Source: a virus
Strand: one strand, 5' to 3'
Length of the DNA: 64,000 nt
Virus record (IMG/VR): IMGVR_UViG_3300036715_001865
Coordinates: 62,001 to 126,000 of that record
Shown here: one piece after another, positions 52,972 to 60,583 of the stretch
How the letters are laid out: each line of letters begins with the position of its first letter
How positions within the stretch are numbered: the first letter of the stretch is position 1
Translations under genes and position numbers: made by a program
Notes under the pieces: model-generated
Seen by the model: the letters and a program-made list of their open reading frames with translations, nothing else
Told to the model about the DNA's origin: nothing
The model's database searches: none

Positions 52972-53256
52972 TTAATCAGCTTGGTTGATAAGTTGTACTA
53001 CTTCATCAATAAACTCATTACACTCAGCAATGTTTTTTTGCAGGATGCTTGGGTGACACATCATCACCTCATTTAATTTGTATGCAAACTCTGTTTGCAA
53101 CAGATATGCCCGATTTGGCCCACTTTTTTCTGTTCTAGCTGCTCGCTCAAGTGAGCTGCAAGCCATATTAAAAGTTTTGCACAGATATCGCACGATTGCA
53201 CTGATATCTTTAATAGGTGCTTGTGGTTTTGGTGCTTTGTTGTATGGTTCAGCCAT
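52972..53256 (-). CDS. Uncharacterised 94-aa helical protein
   Basis: 94 residues, helical (ISAIVRYLCKTFNMACSSLERAA ... KLNEVMMCHPSILQKNIAECNEFIDEVVQLI), with a Pro/Lys-rich start. AAGGAC precedes the ATG. A sigma-70 type promoter at 53325-53352, divergent from that of the dCMP deaminase, probably drives it early. No family is recognised; it is too short and dissimilar for UvsY. Confidence 0.55.
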   Translation of the reverse strand: MAEPYNKAPKPQAPIKDISAIVRYLCKTFNMACSSLERAARTEKSGPNRAYLLQTEFAYKLNEVMMCHPSILQKNIAECNEFIDEVVQLINQAD

Positions 53257-53324
53257 GTTGTTTGTCCTTATTTAGAGGATTGAAAGAAATTGTGGTGTCA
53301 ATATTTACTTAATTGACTCGACAT

Positions 53325-53352
53325 ATTATACACAAAAAATTTTATTTTACAA
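53325..53352 (-). promoter_or_regulatory. Sigma-70-type promoter facing the minus-strand genes
   Basis: On the minus strand TTGTAA (53352-53347), a 16-nt spacer and TATAAT (53330-53325). Its -35 box overlaps the -35 of the divergent plus-strand promoter. Confidence 0.5.
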
Positions 53353-53373
53353 CGCATCGGTAATATCTATACT
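53346..53373 (+). promoter_or_regulatory. Sigma-70-type promoter facing the nucleotide-metabolism genes
   Basis: TTTACA (53346-53351), a 16-nt spacer and TATACT (53368-53373), about 105 nt upstream of the dCMP deaminase start. Confidence 0.5.
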
Positions 53374-53479
53374 TTATAATATATAATGCTTTACGATAAC
53401 ACATGTTGGTTGTCCTGGGAAGTTGTATTTTTTTCTGTAAAAAGTTACAATTATTAAATACTTTTTATAGAAAAAATAC

Positions 53480-53899
53480 ATGAAAGTTACAGAACAAATA
53501 GCATACATGAACATGGCACACATCATATCAACATTGTCCCATTGTCACAAACGAAAGGTGGGATGTGTAATCGTAACAGTATCAAACCGATTAGTTGTTG
53601 GATATAATGGTTCAGCACCAGGTGACTGTAACTGCTGCGAAGATCCGGCTGGGAATACATTGCCCAATATAATACATGCTGAACTTAATGCCTTGAATAA
53701 GGTTGATACAGGAGATGTGACAGGAGCTACTCTATTTGTCACATATTGTCCATGTATTCCATGTATGAAGCAAATTATACAACATGGAATTAAAGAAGTA
53801 TTTTTTGGGTCATATCCAACAAAACAATCAGAGATTGATTTTATGAACAATAGTGGGATTATTTGTTCATACCTTGCCCCCACCATTATAGGAGTTTAA
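53480..53899 (+). CDS. cd: dCMP deaminase
   Basis: 139 residues of the zinc-dependent cytidine/deoxycytidylate deaminase family. The signature is complete: His-Ala-Glu in NIIHAELNALNK and a Pro-Cys-x-x-Cys pair in CPCIPCMKQI. An additional Cys cluster (CNCCEDPAG) corresponds to the extra zinc or substrate loop of dCMP deaminases. The enzyme turns dCMP into dUMP, feeding thymidylate synthesis. It heads the nucleotide-metabolism genes, 176 nt before nrdA. It is shorter than T4 Cd (193 aa). The ribosome binding site is weak. Confidence 0.9.
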   Translation: MKVTEQIAYMNMAHIISTLSHCHKRKVGCVIVTVSNRLVVGYNGSAPGDCNCCEDPAGNTLPNIIHAELNALNKVDTGDVTGATLFVTYCPCIPCMKQIIQHGIKEVFFGSYPTKQSEIDFMNNSGIICSYLAPTIIGV

Positions 53900-53907
53900 C
53901 TTAACTA

Positions 53908-53978
53908 TACTTGGGATTTCAACCATTGTAAGTAAATATAATCCCAGGCAGTCAACCCAAATTATTTTTAATTGGGGA
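53908..53978 (+). other. Two hairpins in the 176-nt gap before nrdA
   Basis: TGGGATT/AATCCCA form one stem (about 53913-53947), and CCCAA/TTGGG, extended by A/T pairs, a second at about 53957-53978. Neither has a clear T-run. A regulatory leader for the reductase genes or a weak terminator of the deaminase transcript is possible. No other feature is seen in this gap. Confidence 0.35.
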
Positions 53979-54075
53979 TTTACAAATTACAAAAATGGGG
54001 ACTGGTGACAGTAGAATAGGATTTATTCTTTTTACCCCTCTTAAATACACAACCAACAAATGGAGTTAGGAAATA

Positions 54076-55893
54076 ATGTCGAAGGAACAGACAGTTTTAC
54101 ACGGAATCACAGTTGATTATTCAAGAGATAACAACTATGACATTATCGGGCTTGAACGGTTGCGTGATTCATACATGCAACAAGGTGAAGTAAGTCCACA
54201 AGAACGGTTAGCATACGTTAGTTACAAATTTTCCAGCAACCCCGAACATGCACAACGACTATATGATTATTCAAGCAAATTTTGGTTTGGATATGCGACT
54301 CCCATTTTATCATTTGGTAGAAACGGGTACGGTTTACCCATCTCATGCTTTTTAAATACCGTCACTGATAGTAAAGAAGGATTAGTGGACACCCAATCTG
54401 AAACTAATTGGTTAAGTATGATGGGCGGTGGTGTTGGAGTGTATTGGGGCATCCGTGGCCAAGACGAAAAATCAGTTGGTGTCATCCCCCATATGAAAAT
54501 ATATGACGATTCAACCTTAGCATACAAGCAAGGAACAACTCGTCGTGGCAGCTATGCTATGTATTTAGATATTAGCCACCCAGATATTATTGAATTCTTG
54601 GAGATGCGCAAAGAAACTGGTGACCCTAGAAGAAAGTGTCTTAATTTACACTATGGGGTTAATATCCCAAACACTTTCATGCAAATAATAGAAAACAGCA
54701 TGAAAGACCTCAACTTTGACGACTCGTGGGAACTAAAAGACCCTTCCACAGGAAAGGTTCATGATGTTGTCAGTGCTAGGTATTTATGGGAAAAGGTGTT
54801 AGAACTTCGTGCTGGACAAGGTAGGGGCGAACCATATATTCACTATATCGATAACAGCAACGATGCGCTTGATCCACACTTAAAAGCTCAAGGGTACAAA
54901 ATTAAACAATCAAACCTGTGTTCAGAAATTTTATTACACACAGATGAGTTTAAAACCGCTGTGTGTTGTTTAAGTTCTATCAATTTGGATCATTGGGATG
55001 AATACTGTGATAATTATCAATTCTTCAAAGATATTATGGAGATGTTGGACAACGTATTGCAATATTTTATTGATACTGCCTCACCTCGTATTAGTAGAGC
55101 AGTTCTATCTGCTGTGGAAGAAAGAAGTATTGGGTTAGGAGTAATGGGATTCCATTCTTACTTACAACAAAATGGTATTCCTTTTGATGGCGTGATGGCA
55201 AAAGTTGCAAATCTGCGAATATTCAAACAATTTCAACAAATGAGAGACAGAGCCAATCTTGAACTGGGAGCTGAAAGAGGCTCACCAAAACTGATGGAAG
55301 GTACAGGGAAGCGATTTGCCCACACTTGTGCATTAGCTCCAACTGCAAGTAATGCACTTATTTGTGGTAATGTTAGTGCTAGTGCTGAAATGTGGAGAGC
55401 TAACGCTTTTAGACAAGATACGATGAGTGGAACATTTATTCAAAAGAACACATATTTGGATAAGTTGATACATGAAAAAGTAGCAGCATCTTCTGATAAG
55501 TTGGACTATGATGAAATTTGGATTAATATAGTTCAAGACGAAGGTAGTATCCAAAATATTGATATTTTCACTGAATTGGAAAAAGACATTTTCAAAACTG
55601 CAGCCGAAGCTGATTCTATGTGGGCAGTTGAGCACGTAACAGATAGACAACCTTTTATTGATCAAGGACAGAGCTTTAATATATTCATTAGACCAGATAT
55701 AAGTATCAAAAGGTTGCATGCTATTCACTTTAGTGCTTGGAAGAAAGGAGCAAAGACGATGTATTATGTACGAGCAGAGAAACTTGCAAACACTGAGAAA
55801 GTATCACAACGGATTGAACGCCGAAGAATTGAAGATGATATCGATTTAGTGGCTATCGTAAACGACGAAGAATGTCTTTCTTGTCATGGTTAA
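54076..55893 (+). CDS. nrdA: Ribonucleotide reductase alpha subunit NrdA (class I, no ATP cone)
   Basis: 605 residues. The catalytic set is visible: Cys91 in ISCFLN, Asn280/Cys282/Glu284 in NLCSE, the second redox Cys in VCCLSS (297-298), the radical-transfer Tyr pair in MYYVRAE, and the C-terminal Cys600/Cys603 in ECLSCHG. The protein is shorter than E. coli NrdA (761) because the N-terminal ATP-cone is missing, so dATP shut-off through that domain is not expected. GGAGTTAGGAA precedes the ATG. No intein or intron is present here, unlike in its partner NrdB encoded 63 nt downstream. Confidence 0.96.
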   Translation: MSKEQTVLHGITVDYSRDNNYDIIGLERLRDSYMQQGEVSPQERLAYVSYKFSSNPEHAQRLYDYSSKFWFGYATPILSFGRNGYGLPISCFLNTVTDSKEGLVDTQSETNWLSMMGGGVGVYWGIRGQDEKSVGVIPHMKIYDDSTLAYKQGTTRRGSYAMYLDISHPDIIEFLEMRKETGDPRRKCLNLHYGVNIPNTFMQIIENSMKDLNFDDSWELKDPSTGKVHDVVSARYLWEKVLELRAGQGRGEPYIHYIDNSNDALDPHLKAQGYKIKQSNLCSEILLHTDEFKTAVCCLSSINLDHWDEYCDNYQFFKDIMEMLDNVLQYFIDTASPRISRAVLSAVEERSIGLGVMGFHSYLQQNGIPFDGVMAKVANLRIFKQFQQMRDRANLELGAERGSPKLMEGTGKRFAHTCALAPTASNALICGNVSASAEMWRANAFRQDTMSGTFIQKNTYLDKLIHEKVAASSDKLDYDEIWINIVQDEGSIQNIDIFTELEKDIFKTAAEADSMWAVEHVTDRQPFIDQGQSFNIFIRPDISIKRLHAIHFSAWKKGAKTMYYVRAEKLANTEKVSQRIERRRIEDDIDLVAIVNDEECLSCHG

Positions 55894-55956
55894 ACAATAA
55901 TACACACATAAGATGGTGGACACGATGTCCACCATCACTACCCAAAGGAATAACAA

Positions 55957-57006
55957 ATGACCAAAAAGAAAATTAAATTAACAGACAGTAGAGATGCTTT
56001 TAAACCTTTTCAATACCCTGAATTTTATGATTTGTGGCTTAAACATGAACAAATTCATTGGAGCCATTCTGTTGTGGCAATGCAACAAGATATCAGAGAT
56101 TGGAAAAATGCTCCGGATAACCAGAGAAATTTCTTAACTCAAATTTTGCGATTGTTTACCCAAGGGGACATCGATGTTGCAGGTGCTTATATTGATAATT
56201 ACCTTCCAATCTTCCCACAACCTGAAATTAGAATGATGTTGTTAGGGTTTGCAGCAAGAGAGGCAGTTCACATTGCAGCATATAGTCACCTGATGGAAAG
56301 TTTGGGTTTTGAAGACTCTGTTTACACAGATTTCTTTCAATATCAAGAAATGGCAGCAAAGCATGATTTTTTCAAACAAATTTCTGGAACAGATCATAAC
56401 CAAATCGTTCAACAAATGTGTGCTGTTAGTTCGTTTACTGAAGGTATGCAATTATTCAGCTCATTTGCAATGCTATTAAACTTTGGTCGTAATAATATGT
56501 TTCCTGGTATGACAAAAATTGTTACTTGGAGTATTATTGATGAAAGTTGTTTAATTAAGGATACAGAGGTATTAACCCCTACAGGGTGGAAACCAATTCA
56601 ACACCTTTCACTATCAGACCAGTTGCTACAATTTGACATCAATACTGGAAATACTGAATTTGTACACCCCACTAATCTAACACACACTACTAGAACAGAG
56701 TCATACGTGTTTGAGTCTGATGATATCTACCAACATACAACATCTGATCACAGGATGATAACAAAGAGTGGTGAAAAATTTGTGGATATTACAGCAGATA
56801 TGATAAATGAGGATAATAACCTATTGATAATATCTGGCTCTAAGTTATCAGGAGATGATATATTAACAGATGAGGACAAGGCAACTATTGAATTAATCAT
56901 AACTGCCCAATATCCTGTTCAATGGATTTATGACAAAATTCCATTTGTATCATCTGAATGGGCCCATTCAGCAGTAGAATATTATTTAATGTTGACAACT
57001 CGTTAA
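55957..57006 (+). CDS. nrdB: NrdB N-terminal part fused to an N-terminal intein fragment (split intein IntN)
   Basis: 349 residues. Residues 1-197 are the first part of the class I reductase beta subunit, with diiron ligands in REAVHIAAY (Glu102, His105) and Glu162, ending WSIIDES with Glu196. At Cys198 an intein starts: CLIKDTEVLTPTGWKPI (block A) and IYQHTTSDHRM (block B, Thr...His). It then runs through a degenerate LAGLIDADG-like region to a stop at 57006. The E-x-x-H ligand motif is broken at E-S|C-H, and His is on the downstream gene. Active NrdB therefore needs trans-splicing with the protein encoded at 57910. AAAGGA precedes the ATG. Confidence 0.93.
   Translation: MTKKKIKLTDSRDAFKPFQYPEFYDLWLKHEQIHWSHSVVAMQQDIRDWKNAPDNQRNFLTQILRLFTQGDIDVAGAYIDNYLPIFPQPEIRMMLLGFAAREAVHIAAYSHLMESLGFEDSVYTDFFQYQEMAAKHDFFKQISGTDHNQIVQQMCAVSSFTEGMQLFSSFAMLLNFGRNNMFPGMTKIVTWSIIDESCLIKDTEVLTPTGWKPIQHLSLSDQLLQFDINTGNTEFVHPTNLTHTTRTESYVFESDDIYQHTTSDHRMITKSGEKFVDITADMINEDNNLLIISGSKLSGDDILTDEDKATIELIITAQYPVQWIYDKIPFVSSEWAHSAVEYYLMLTTR
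56548..57006 (+). mobile_element. Split intein, N-terminal half (IntN, 152 aa)
   Basis: Residues 198-349 of the upstream NrdB gene. It begins with Cys1, as in class 1 inteins. The distal part (IPFVSSEWAHSAVEYYLML) matches the region before the second LAGLIDADG motif. In the next reading frame the DNA continues as SLIGVSSSSNINTYTNQV up to about 57054, which aligns in style with the ISFSSSSNQLAQDV stretch of the gp46 intein. A frameshift thus created the stop. Confidence 0.85.
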
Positions 57007-57028
57007 TTGGAGTATCATCGTCCAGTAA

Positions 57029-57036
57029 TATAAATA
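57029..57036 (+). promoter_or_regulatory. Late promoter TATAAATA for the GIY-YIG gene
   Basis: An exact late element 32 nt before the endonuclease start, inside the former intein sequence. Late expression of homing nucleases is known in T4. Confidence 0.7.
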
Positions 57037-57068
57037 CATACACAAACCAAGTTACCACAGGAGAGTGT

Positions 57069-57917
57069 ATGCATTACATAATATACAAGACAACAAATAC
57101 TACTAATGGAAAGATTTATATTGGGTTACACAAACAACTTGCGTTAGATTTTGATGGATATTATGGAAGTGGAACAATATTAAAACGAAGTATTGATAAA
57201 CACGGAATTGATAATTTTAAAAGGGAGACATTGTTTGTGTTTGATACCTTAGCTGAAGTAAGAGCCAAGGAGAAAGAATTGGTAACTGAGGAGTTTTGTA
57301 CCAGGTCAGATAATTATAATATTTCTGTTGGTGGAACAGGAGGTAACACCACAGCAGGTTTAACACCACAACAGAAGATGCTCATAAGCGAAAAAACCAA
57401 ACAGGTAAAATTAGAAAAAGGCTCCAACATTTATAGTGGTGAGAAGTTAAAAAATGCCCAAATTAGAATGAAAAATATACGAATTCAACCTGATAATAGA
57501 GGGTTATGTAGGTCCCAGGAATTAAAGGATAGGTGGTCAACTACCAAAAAAGACAAACACCTAAAGTGGATTACAGATGGTGACACATCTAGGTTGATTC
57601 ACTCAACTGATATCATACCAAATAGTTGGAACATTGGTCGAGATCCTAACTATAAACGGTTTACTGCTCACACACAAGAATCTAAAAATATTATATCTAA
57701 AAAAATTAAAGGAGACAAATGTTATAATAATGGGATAGTCAATTTAAAGTTAAAAGTAGGACAATCACCTCCAGATGGGTTTAAATTAGGTATGATACAA
57801 CACCATCTTCCCAAACATTGGATAACCAATGGTACAATAAATAAAAAACATTTAACCAACACCTCTATACCAACCGGTTGGTATAGAGGTCGAACCATAG
57901 GAAAAAAATATGAATAA
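57069..57917 (+). CDS. GIY-YIG homing endonuclease inserted between the split intein halves
   Basis: 282 residues from ATG 57069, with AGGAGAG upstream. The N-terminal GIY-YIG domain is clear: MHYIIYKTTNTTNGKIYIGLHK, then YYGSGTILKRSIDKHGIDNF and KEKELVTEEF with the metal-binding Glu. The C-terminal half has repeated K-x-W-I-T-D/N-G ... P-x-x-W-x-x-G-R units (around residues 155-190 and 245-275) typical of the DNA-binding part of phage GIY-YIG nucleases. Its stop overlaps the next ATG by 8 nt, so the IntC-NrdB gene is translationally coupled to it. It presumably cleaves intein-less or uninterrupted nrdB alleles. Confidence 0.9.
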   Translation: MHYIIYKTTNTTNGKIYIGLHKQLALDFDGYYGSGTILKRSIDKHGIDNFKRETLFVFDTLAEVRAKEKELVTEEFCTRSDNYNISVGGTGGNTTAGLTPQQKMLISEKTKQVKLEKGSNIYSGEKLKNAQIRMKNIRIQPDNRGLCRSQELKDRWSTTKKDKHLKWITDGDTSRLIHSTDIIPNSWNIGRDPNYKRFTAHTQESKNIISKKIKGDKCYNNGIVNLKLKVGQSPPDGFKLGMIQHHLPKHWITNGTINKKHLTNTSIPTGWYRGRTIGKKYE

Positions 57918-58113
57918 CACAATTTTAGAAGCATTCAATACACTCGCCAATGTAGCAGGTGGTACAATAAAGGACAATCAGCTTATTAAAACCCCTACTA
58001 CTAAATTTAATAAACAACACATTACCCACGAGCCTTTAGAGTTCTATTGTGCTACTGTGCCTGGTACTGCATTTGTAATTAGGTCAAAAGGAAAAATATC
58101 AGTAACTGGTAAT
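57910..58113 (+). mobile_element. Split intein, C-terminal half (IntC, 68 aa)
   Basis: Residues 1-68 of the downstream NrdB gene, ending in Asn at 58111-58113 before an extein Cys. The first ~35 residues are left over from the endonuclease domain; blocks F and G occupy the last ~25. Confidence 0.85.
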
Positions 58114-58515
58114 TGCCACTGTGAAGGTATGACCAAATTATTCAGAACATTCATCAAAGAAAATAGAGAAATTTGGACAGATGAACTAAAAGCACAGTTA
58201 TATGGCATCGCTGAAAAAATGGTCGAATTGGAAGATGGATTTATTAATTTGGCATATGGGGTAATGGACGGAAGTGAGTTTAAACTCCCCCTTTATAAAG
58301 AGGACATGCACAAATATATCAGATATATTGCTGATAGACGACTAATTGCTTTGGGGTTGAAAGGTATCTTCAAACACAAAAAGAATCCTCTGCCTTGGAT
58401 TGACGAAATGTTAGTGTTACCTTCACATAGTAACTTTTTTGAACAAGAAGAGAGCTCCTATAGCAAGGGCGCTCTTACAGGCAACTGGGATGACGTGTGG
58501 GGTACTGTGTCATAA
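57910..58515 (+). CDS. nrdB: C-terminal intein fragment (IntC) fused to the C-terminal part of NrdB
   Basis: 201 residues. Residues 1-68 are the intein C-half: remains of the endonuclease region (ILEAFNTLANVAGGTIKDNQ), block F YCATVPGTAFVIRSKGK and block G ISVTGN with the terminal Asn68, followed by the +1 nucleophile Cys69. Residues 69-201 are NrdB: CHCEGMTKLFRTF contains the His that completes E-x-x-H, and the protein ends WDDVWGTVS, resembling the C-terminal peptide that docks on NrdA. Block G lacks the usual penultimate His (Gly instead), which is seen in some active inteins. The ATG overlaps the GIY-YIG stop. Confidence 0.93.
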   Translation: MNNTILEAFNTLANVAGGTIKDNQLIKTPTTKFNKQHITHEPLEFYCATVPGTAFVIRSKGKISVTGNCHCEGMTKLFRTFIKENREIWTDELKAQLYGIAEKMVELEDGFINLAYGVMDGSEFKLPLYKEDMHKYIRYIADRRLIALGLKGIFKHKKNPLPWIDEMLVLPSHSNFFEQEESSYSKGALTGNWDDVWGTVS

Positions 58516-58544
58516 CTCGTTGATTTATTGACACGAATATAGTA

Positions 58545-58580
58545 AAATCCCAGTTAATACAAATTAACTGGGATTTTTTT
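58545..58580 (+). terminator. Strong intrinsic terminator after nrdB
   Basis: AAATCCCAGTTAAT (58545-58558) pairs perfectly over 14 bp with ATTAACTGGGATTT (58563-58576) and runs into a T-tract ending at 58580. The next base is the ATG of the homing endonuclease gene. Confidence 0.9.
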
Positions 58581-59663
58581 ATGGCTACAAAAACAGAAGC
58601 ATTCATCGGCAAGGCGTCAGCTATTCATCAACACAAATATGATTATACATTAGTTGAGTATATTAACAATTCGACTAATGTGATAATTATATGTCCCATC
58701 CACGGAAGATTTACTCAACGTCCAGGAAACCATTTAAGCGGTGCTCAATGTAAGGAGTGCTCAAAGCTCAATAGAGCCGCTACAAATTTAGAAAAATATG
58801 GCCATCCAAATATTGCTCACGGCACAAAGAAAGATAAAATATCAACTACCAATATCGAGCGGTATGGTGTATCACAATCTGCTGCAAGTTCAAATAACAT
58901 CAAAAAACGAAAACAAACATTGTTGGGTAGATATGGGGTAGATAATCCATCTAAAATCTTACAATTTCAAGAAAAACGAAAACAAACCTTTTTAGATAGA
59001 TATGGAGCTGATAACCCATCTAATGTATTGTTGTTTCAAGAAAAACGAAAGCAAACTTTTTTAGATAGATATGGAGTACCAAGCTCATTTAAACGTTTAG
59101 ATAGCATAGAAAAGAGTCGCAACACTTGTATACAACAATACGGAGTGCCACACCACACCCAACGAAATATTAGTCCAACAATTTTAAATAATATATCTGA
59201 TTTTGATTGGTTATATGACCAATATATCACTCAACAAAAATCAGCTACAAAAATAGCAATCGAGCTAGGGGTGACAACAAAAACAATATGCACTTACCTG
59301 AAGAGACAAGAAATAACATTACGAAGAATGGTTAAATTCTCGTGGATGTGCATTGATTGGTTGGATTCTATAATGGACAAAGATAACATATTAATTGTAC
59401 ATTCTCTCAACAGTGGAGAATACAATATACCAAATACCAAACTACATGTGGACGGGTTTTGTGAAGCAACAAATACTGTGTATGAATTTCACGGGGATTA
59501 TTGGCACGGAAATCCAACTAAGTACCACCCTGATAGACTTAATACTACTACAAATTCCACAATGGGTGAGCTATACAAAAAAACCATTGAACGGGAAGAA
59601 AAAATTCGAGAACTTGGATATGAATTGGTGATTATGTGGGAATCTGATTTTAACAACCACTAA
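58581..59663 (+). CDS. Free-standing homing endonuclease, paralogue of the gene at 37241
   Basis: 360 residues. Same plan as the protein at 37241-38359: N-terminal KYDYTLVEYINNSTNVIIICPIHG with a Cys/His cluster, six or so RYG repeats (three nearly identical, KRKQTFLDRYG), a helix-turn-helix (SATKIAIELGVTTKTICTYLK) and a C-terminal nuclease core TKLHVDGFCEATNTVYEFHGDYWHGNP ending LVIMWESDF. The ATG follows the nrdB terminator T-run with no spacer, and no ribosome binding site is visible, so expression must come from an unusual signal or be very low. A small hairpin terminator follows. Confidence 0.82.
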   Translation: MATKTEAFIGKASAIHQHKYDYTLVEYINNSTNVIIICPIHGRFTQRPGNHLSGAQCKECSKLNRAATNLEKYGHPNIAHGTKKDKISTTNIERYGVSQSAASSNNIKKRKQTLLGRYGVDNPSKILQFQEKRKQTFLDRYGADNPSNVLLFQEKRKQTFLDRYGVPSSFKRLDSIEKSRNTCIQQYGVPHHTQRNISPTILNNISDFDWLYDQYITQQKSATKIAIELGVTTKTICTYLKRQEITLRRMVKFSWMCIDWLDSIMDKDNILIVHSLNSGEYNIPNTKLHVDGFCEATNTVYEFHGDYWHGNPTKYHPDRLNTTTNSTMGELYKKTIEREEKIRELGYELVIMWESDFNNH

Positions 59664-59665
59664 AT

Positions 59666-59688
59666 AAACCCCAATTGGGTTTTATTTT
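59666..59688. terminator. Bidirectional hairpin terminator between the endonuclease gene and the pseudogene
   Basis: AAACCC (59666-59671) pairs with GGGTTT (59677-59682) and is followed by TATTTT. It starts 3 nt after the stop of the endonuclease gene. Confidence 0.6.
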
Positions 59689-60518
59689 ACCCCCTCTTCC
59701 AATAAAAGCCAATATATAACTTGTTGGCTTTTATTGCTCCAGATATCGCTCCACTATATAACCCAAACTGTTTTTTCAATTTCTCCCATAGTATTCCAAA
59801 CTTTAACAAGTTCACCATCTATTGTTAGTTGTTGAACTTGTTTTCCACTCCTTTTAGATGGAGTTAATCTAATATCATTTAACTCTTTTATGTTGATTAA
59901 TTTATTATCTAGTACATCCAAATCACCAACCAATCTCCAATAAAACCTCCAACAGTTTGATACTTATATTTTCTAACTGCTACGCTAATATTTCTCCAAG
60001 ATTTTATCTCCAAATCAATGCCTGCTTGTCTCGACGATTTCCATTCTTTTATAACTTCTCCTGTTATAGCATCTATTTGATAGATTTGTTTATCAGTAGC
60101 GTTTCCACCAGGGTTATTTTCTTTCATCTTTTGTTGATGTTGTTCTGTGTGTTTAGTAGGAATAATTTCTCCTGCTTGGATTAGTGCTTTTCTTGTTTGA
60201 CTTATTCTTTGTTGGAAGGTTCGTTATATTTGTGTTTATATCCTCTTCCCCCTGCCTCTAAATTTAAACACATTTTATCATTTAAGATATCTTCTGTTAG
60301 TATTTGATTTTCAACCAAAAATGCTTCTTCTCTTGTCAGACACATTTGTAGTATTTCCCTGGAAAAACATCTCTACCATATTTTTTGATGTAGTTTAACA
60401 TTTTAATACCAGAACCGAGGTAATTATCAGTTAGAATGTTGGTGGAATGAACCGCAATATAAAAATGTTGGGTTAATATACAAGTTGTTTTGTACACACA
60501 ATGGTATTGTTTAGTCAT
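59687..60518 (-). pseudogene. Decayed GIY-YIG homing endonuclease with NUMOD1-type repeats
   Basis: Reading the minus strand from the ATG at 60518 gives MTKQYHCVYKTTC ... FYIAVHST ... YLGSGIKMLNYIKKYG, a GIY-YIG start. Near 60350 the frame shifts to ILQMCLTREEAFLVENQIL, near 60210 to QRISQTRKALIQAG leading into IYQIDAITGEVIKEWKSSRQ, near 59930 to FYWRLVGDLDVLDNK, and near 59775 to FGLYSGAISGAIKANKL ending at 59689. Joined, they form GIY-YIG plus two NUMOD1-like modules. Neighbouring long genes are intact, so these are probably real mutations. Confidence 0.8.
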
Positions 60519-60520
60519 TG

Positions 60521-60549
60521 TTGATTTAATTTAAAATATATATTATAAT
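60521..60549 (+). promoter_or_regulatory. Sigma-70-type promoter for the deoxyribonucleotidase operon
   Basis: TTGATT (60521-60526), a 17-nt spacer and TATAAT (60544-60549), 34 nt before the ATG at 60584. Confidence 0.6.
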
Positions 60550-60583
60550 ATATTTTTACACAACAATCAACAAGGAACCAAAA

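Noticed and set aside
56958-57068. A longer N-terminus for the GIY-YIG nuclease
   Set aside because: This segment is leftover intein sequence in another frame. The ATG at 57069 has a strong ribosome binding site and begins the GIY-YIG fold exactly.
58700-59160. A CRISPR-like array suggested by repeated DNA units
   Set aside because: The units encode the RYG protein repeats of a homing endonuclease and are in frame, without spacers.
59909-60127. A separate 72-residue gene
   Set aside because: It is the NUMOD1 part of the decayed GIY-YIG gene; flanking frames supply its missing ends.
60336-60518. A separate 60-residue gene
   Set aside because: It is the GIY-YIG start of the same pseudogene, cut by the first frame break.
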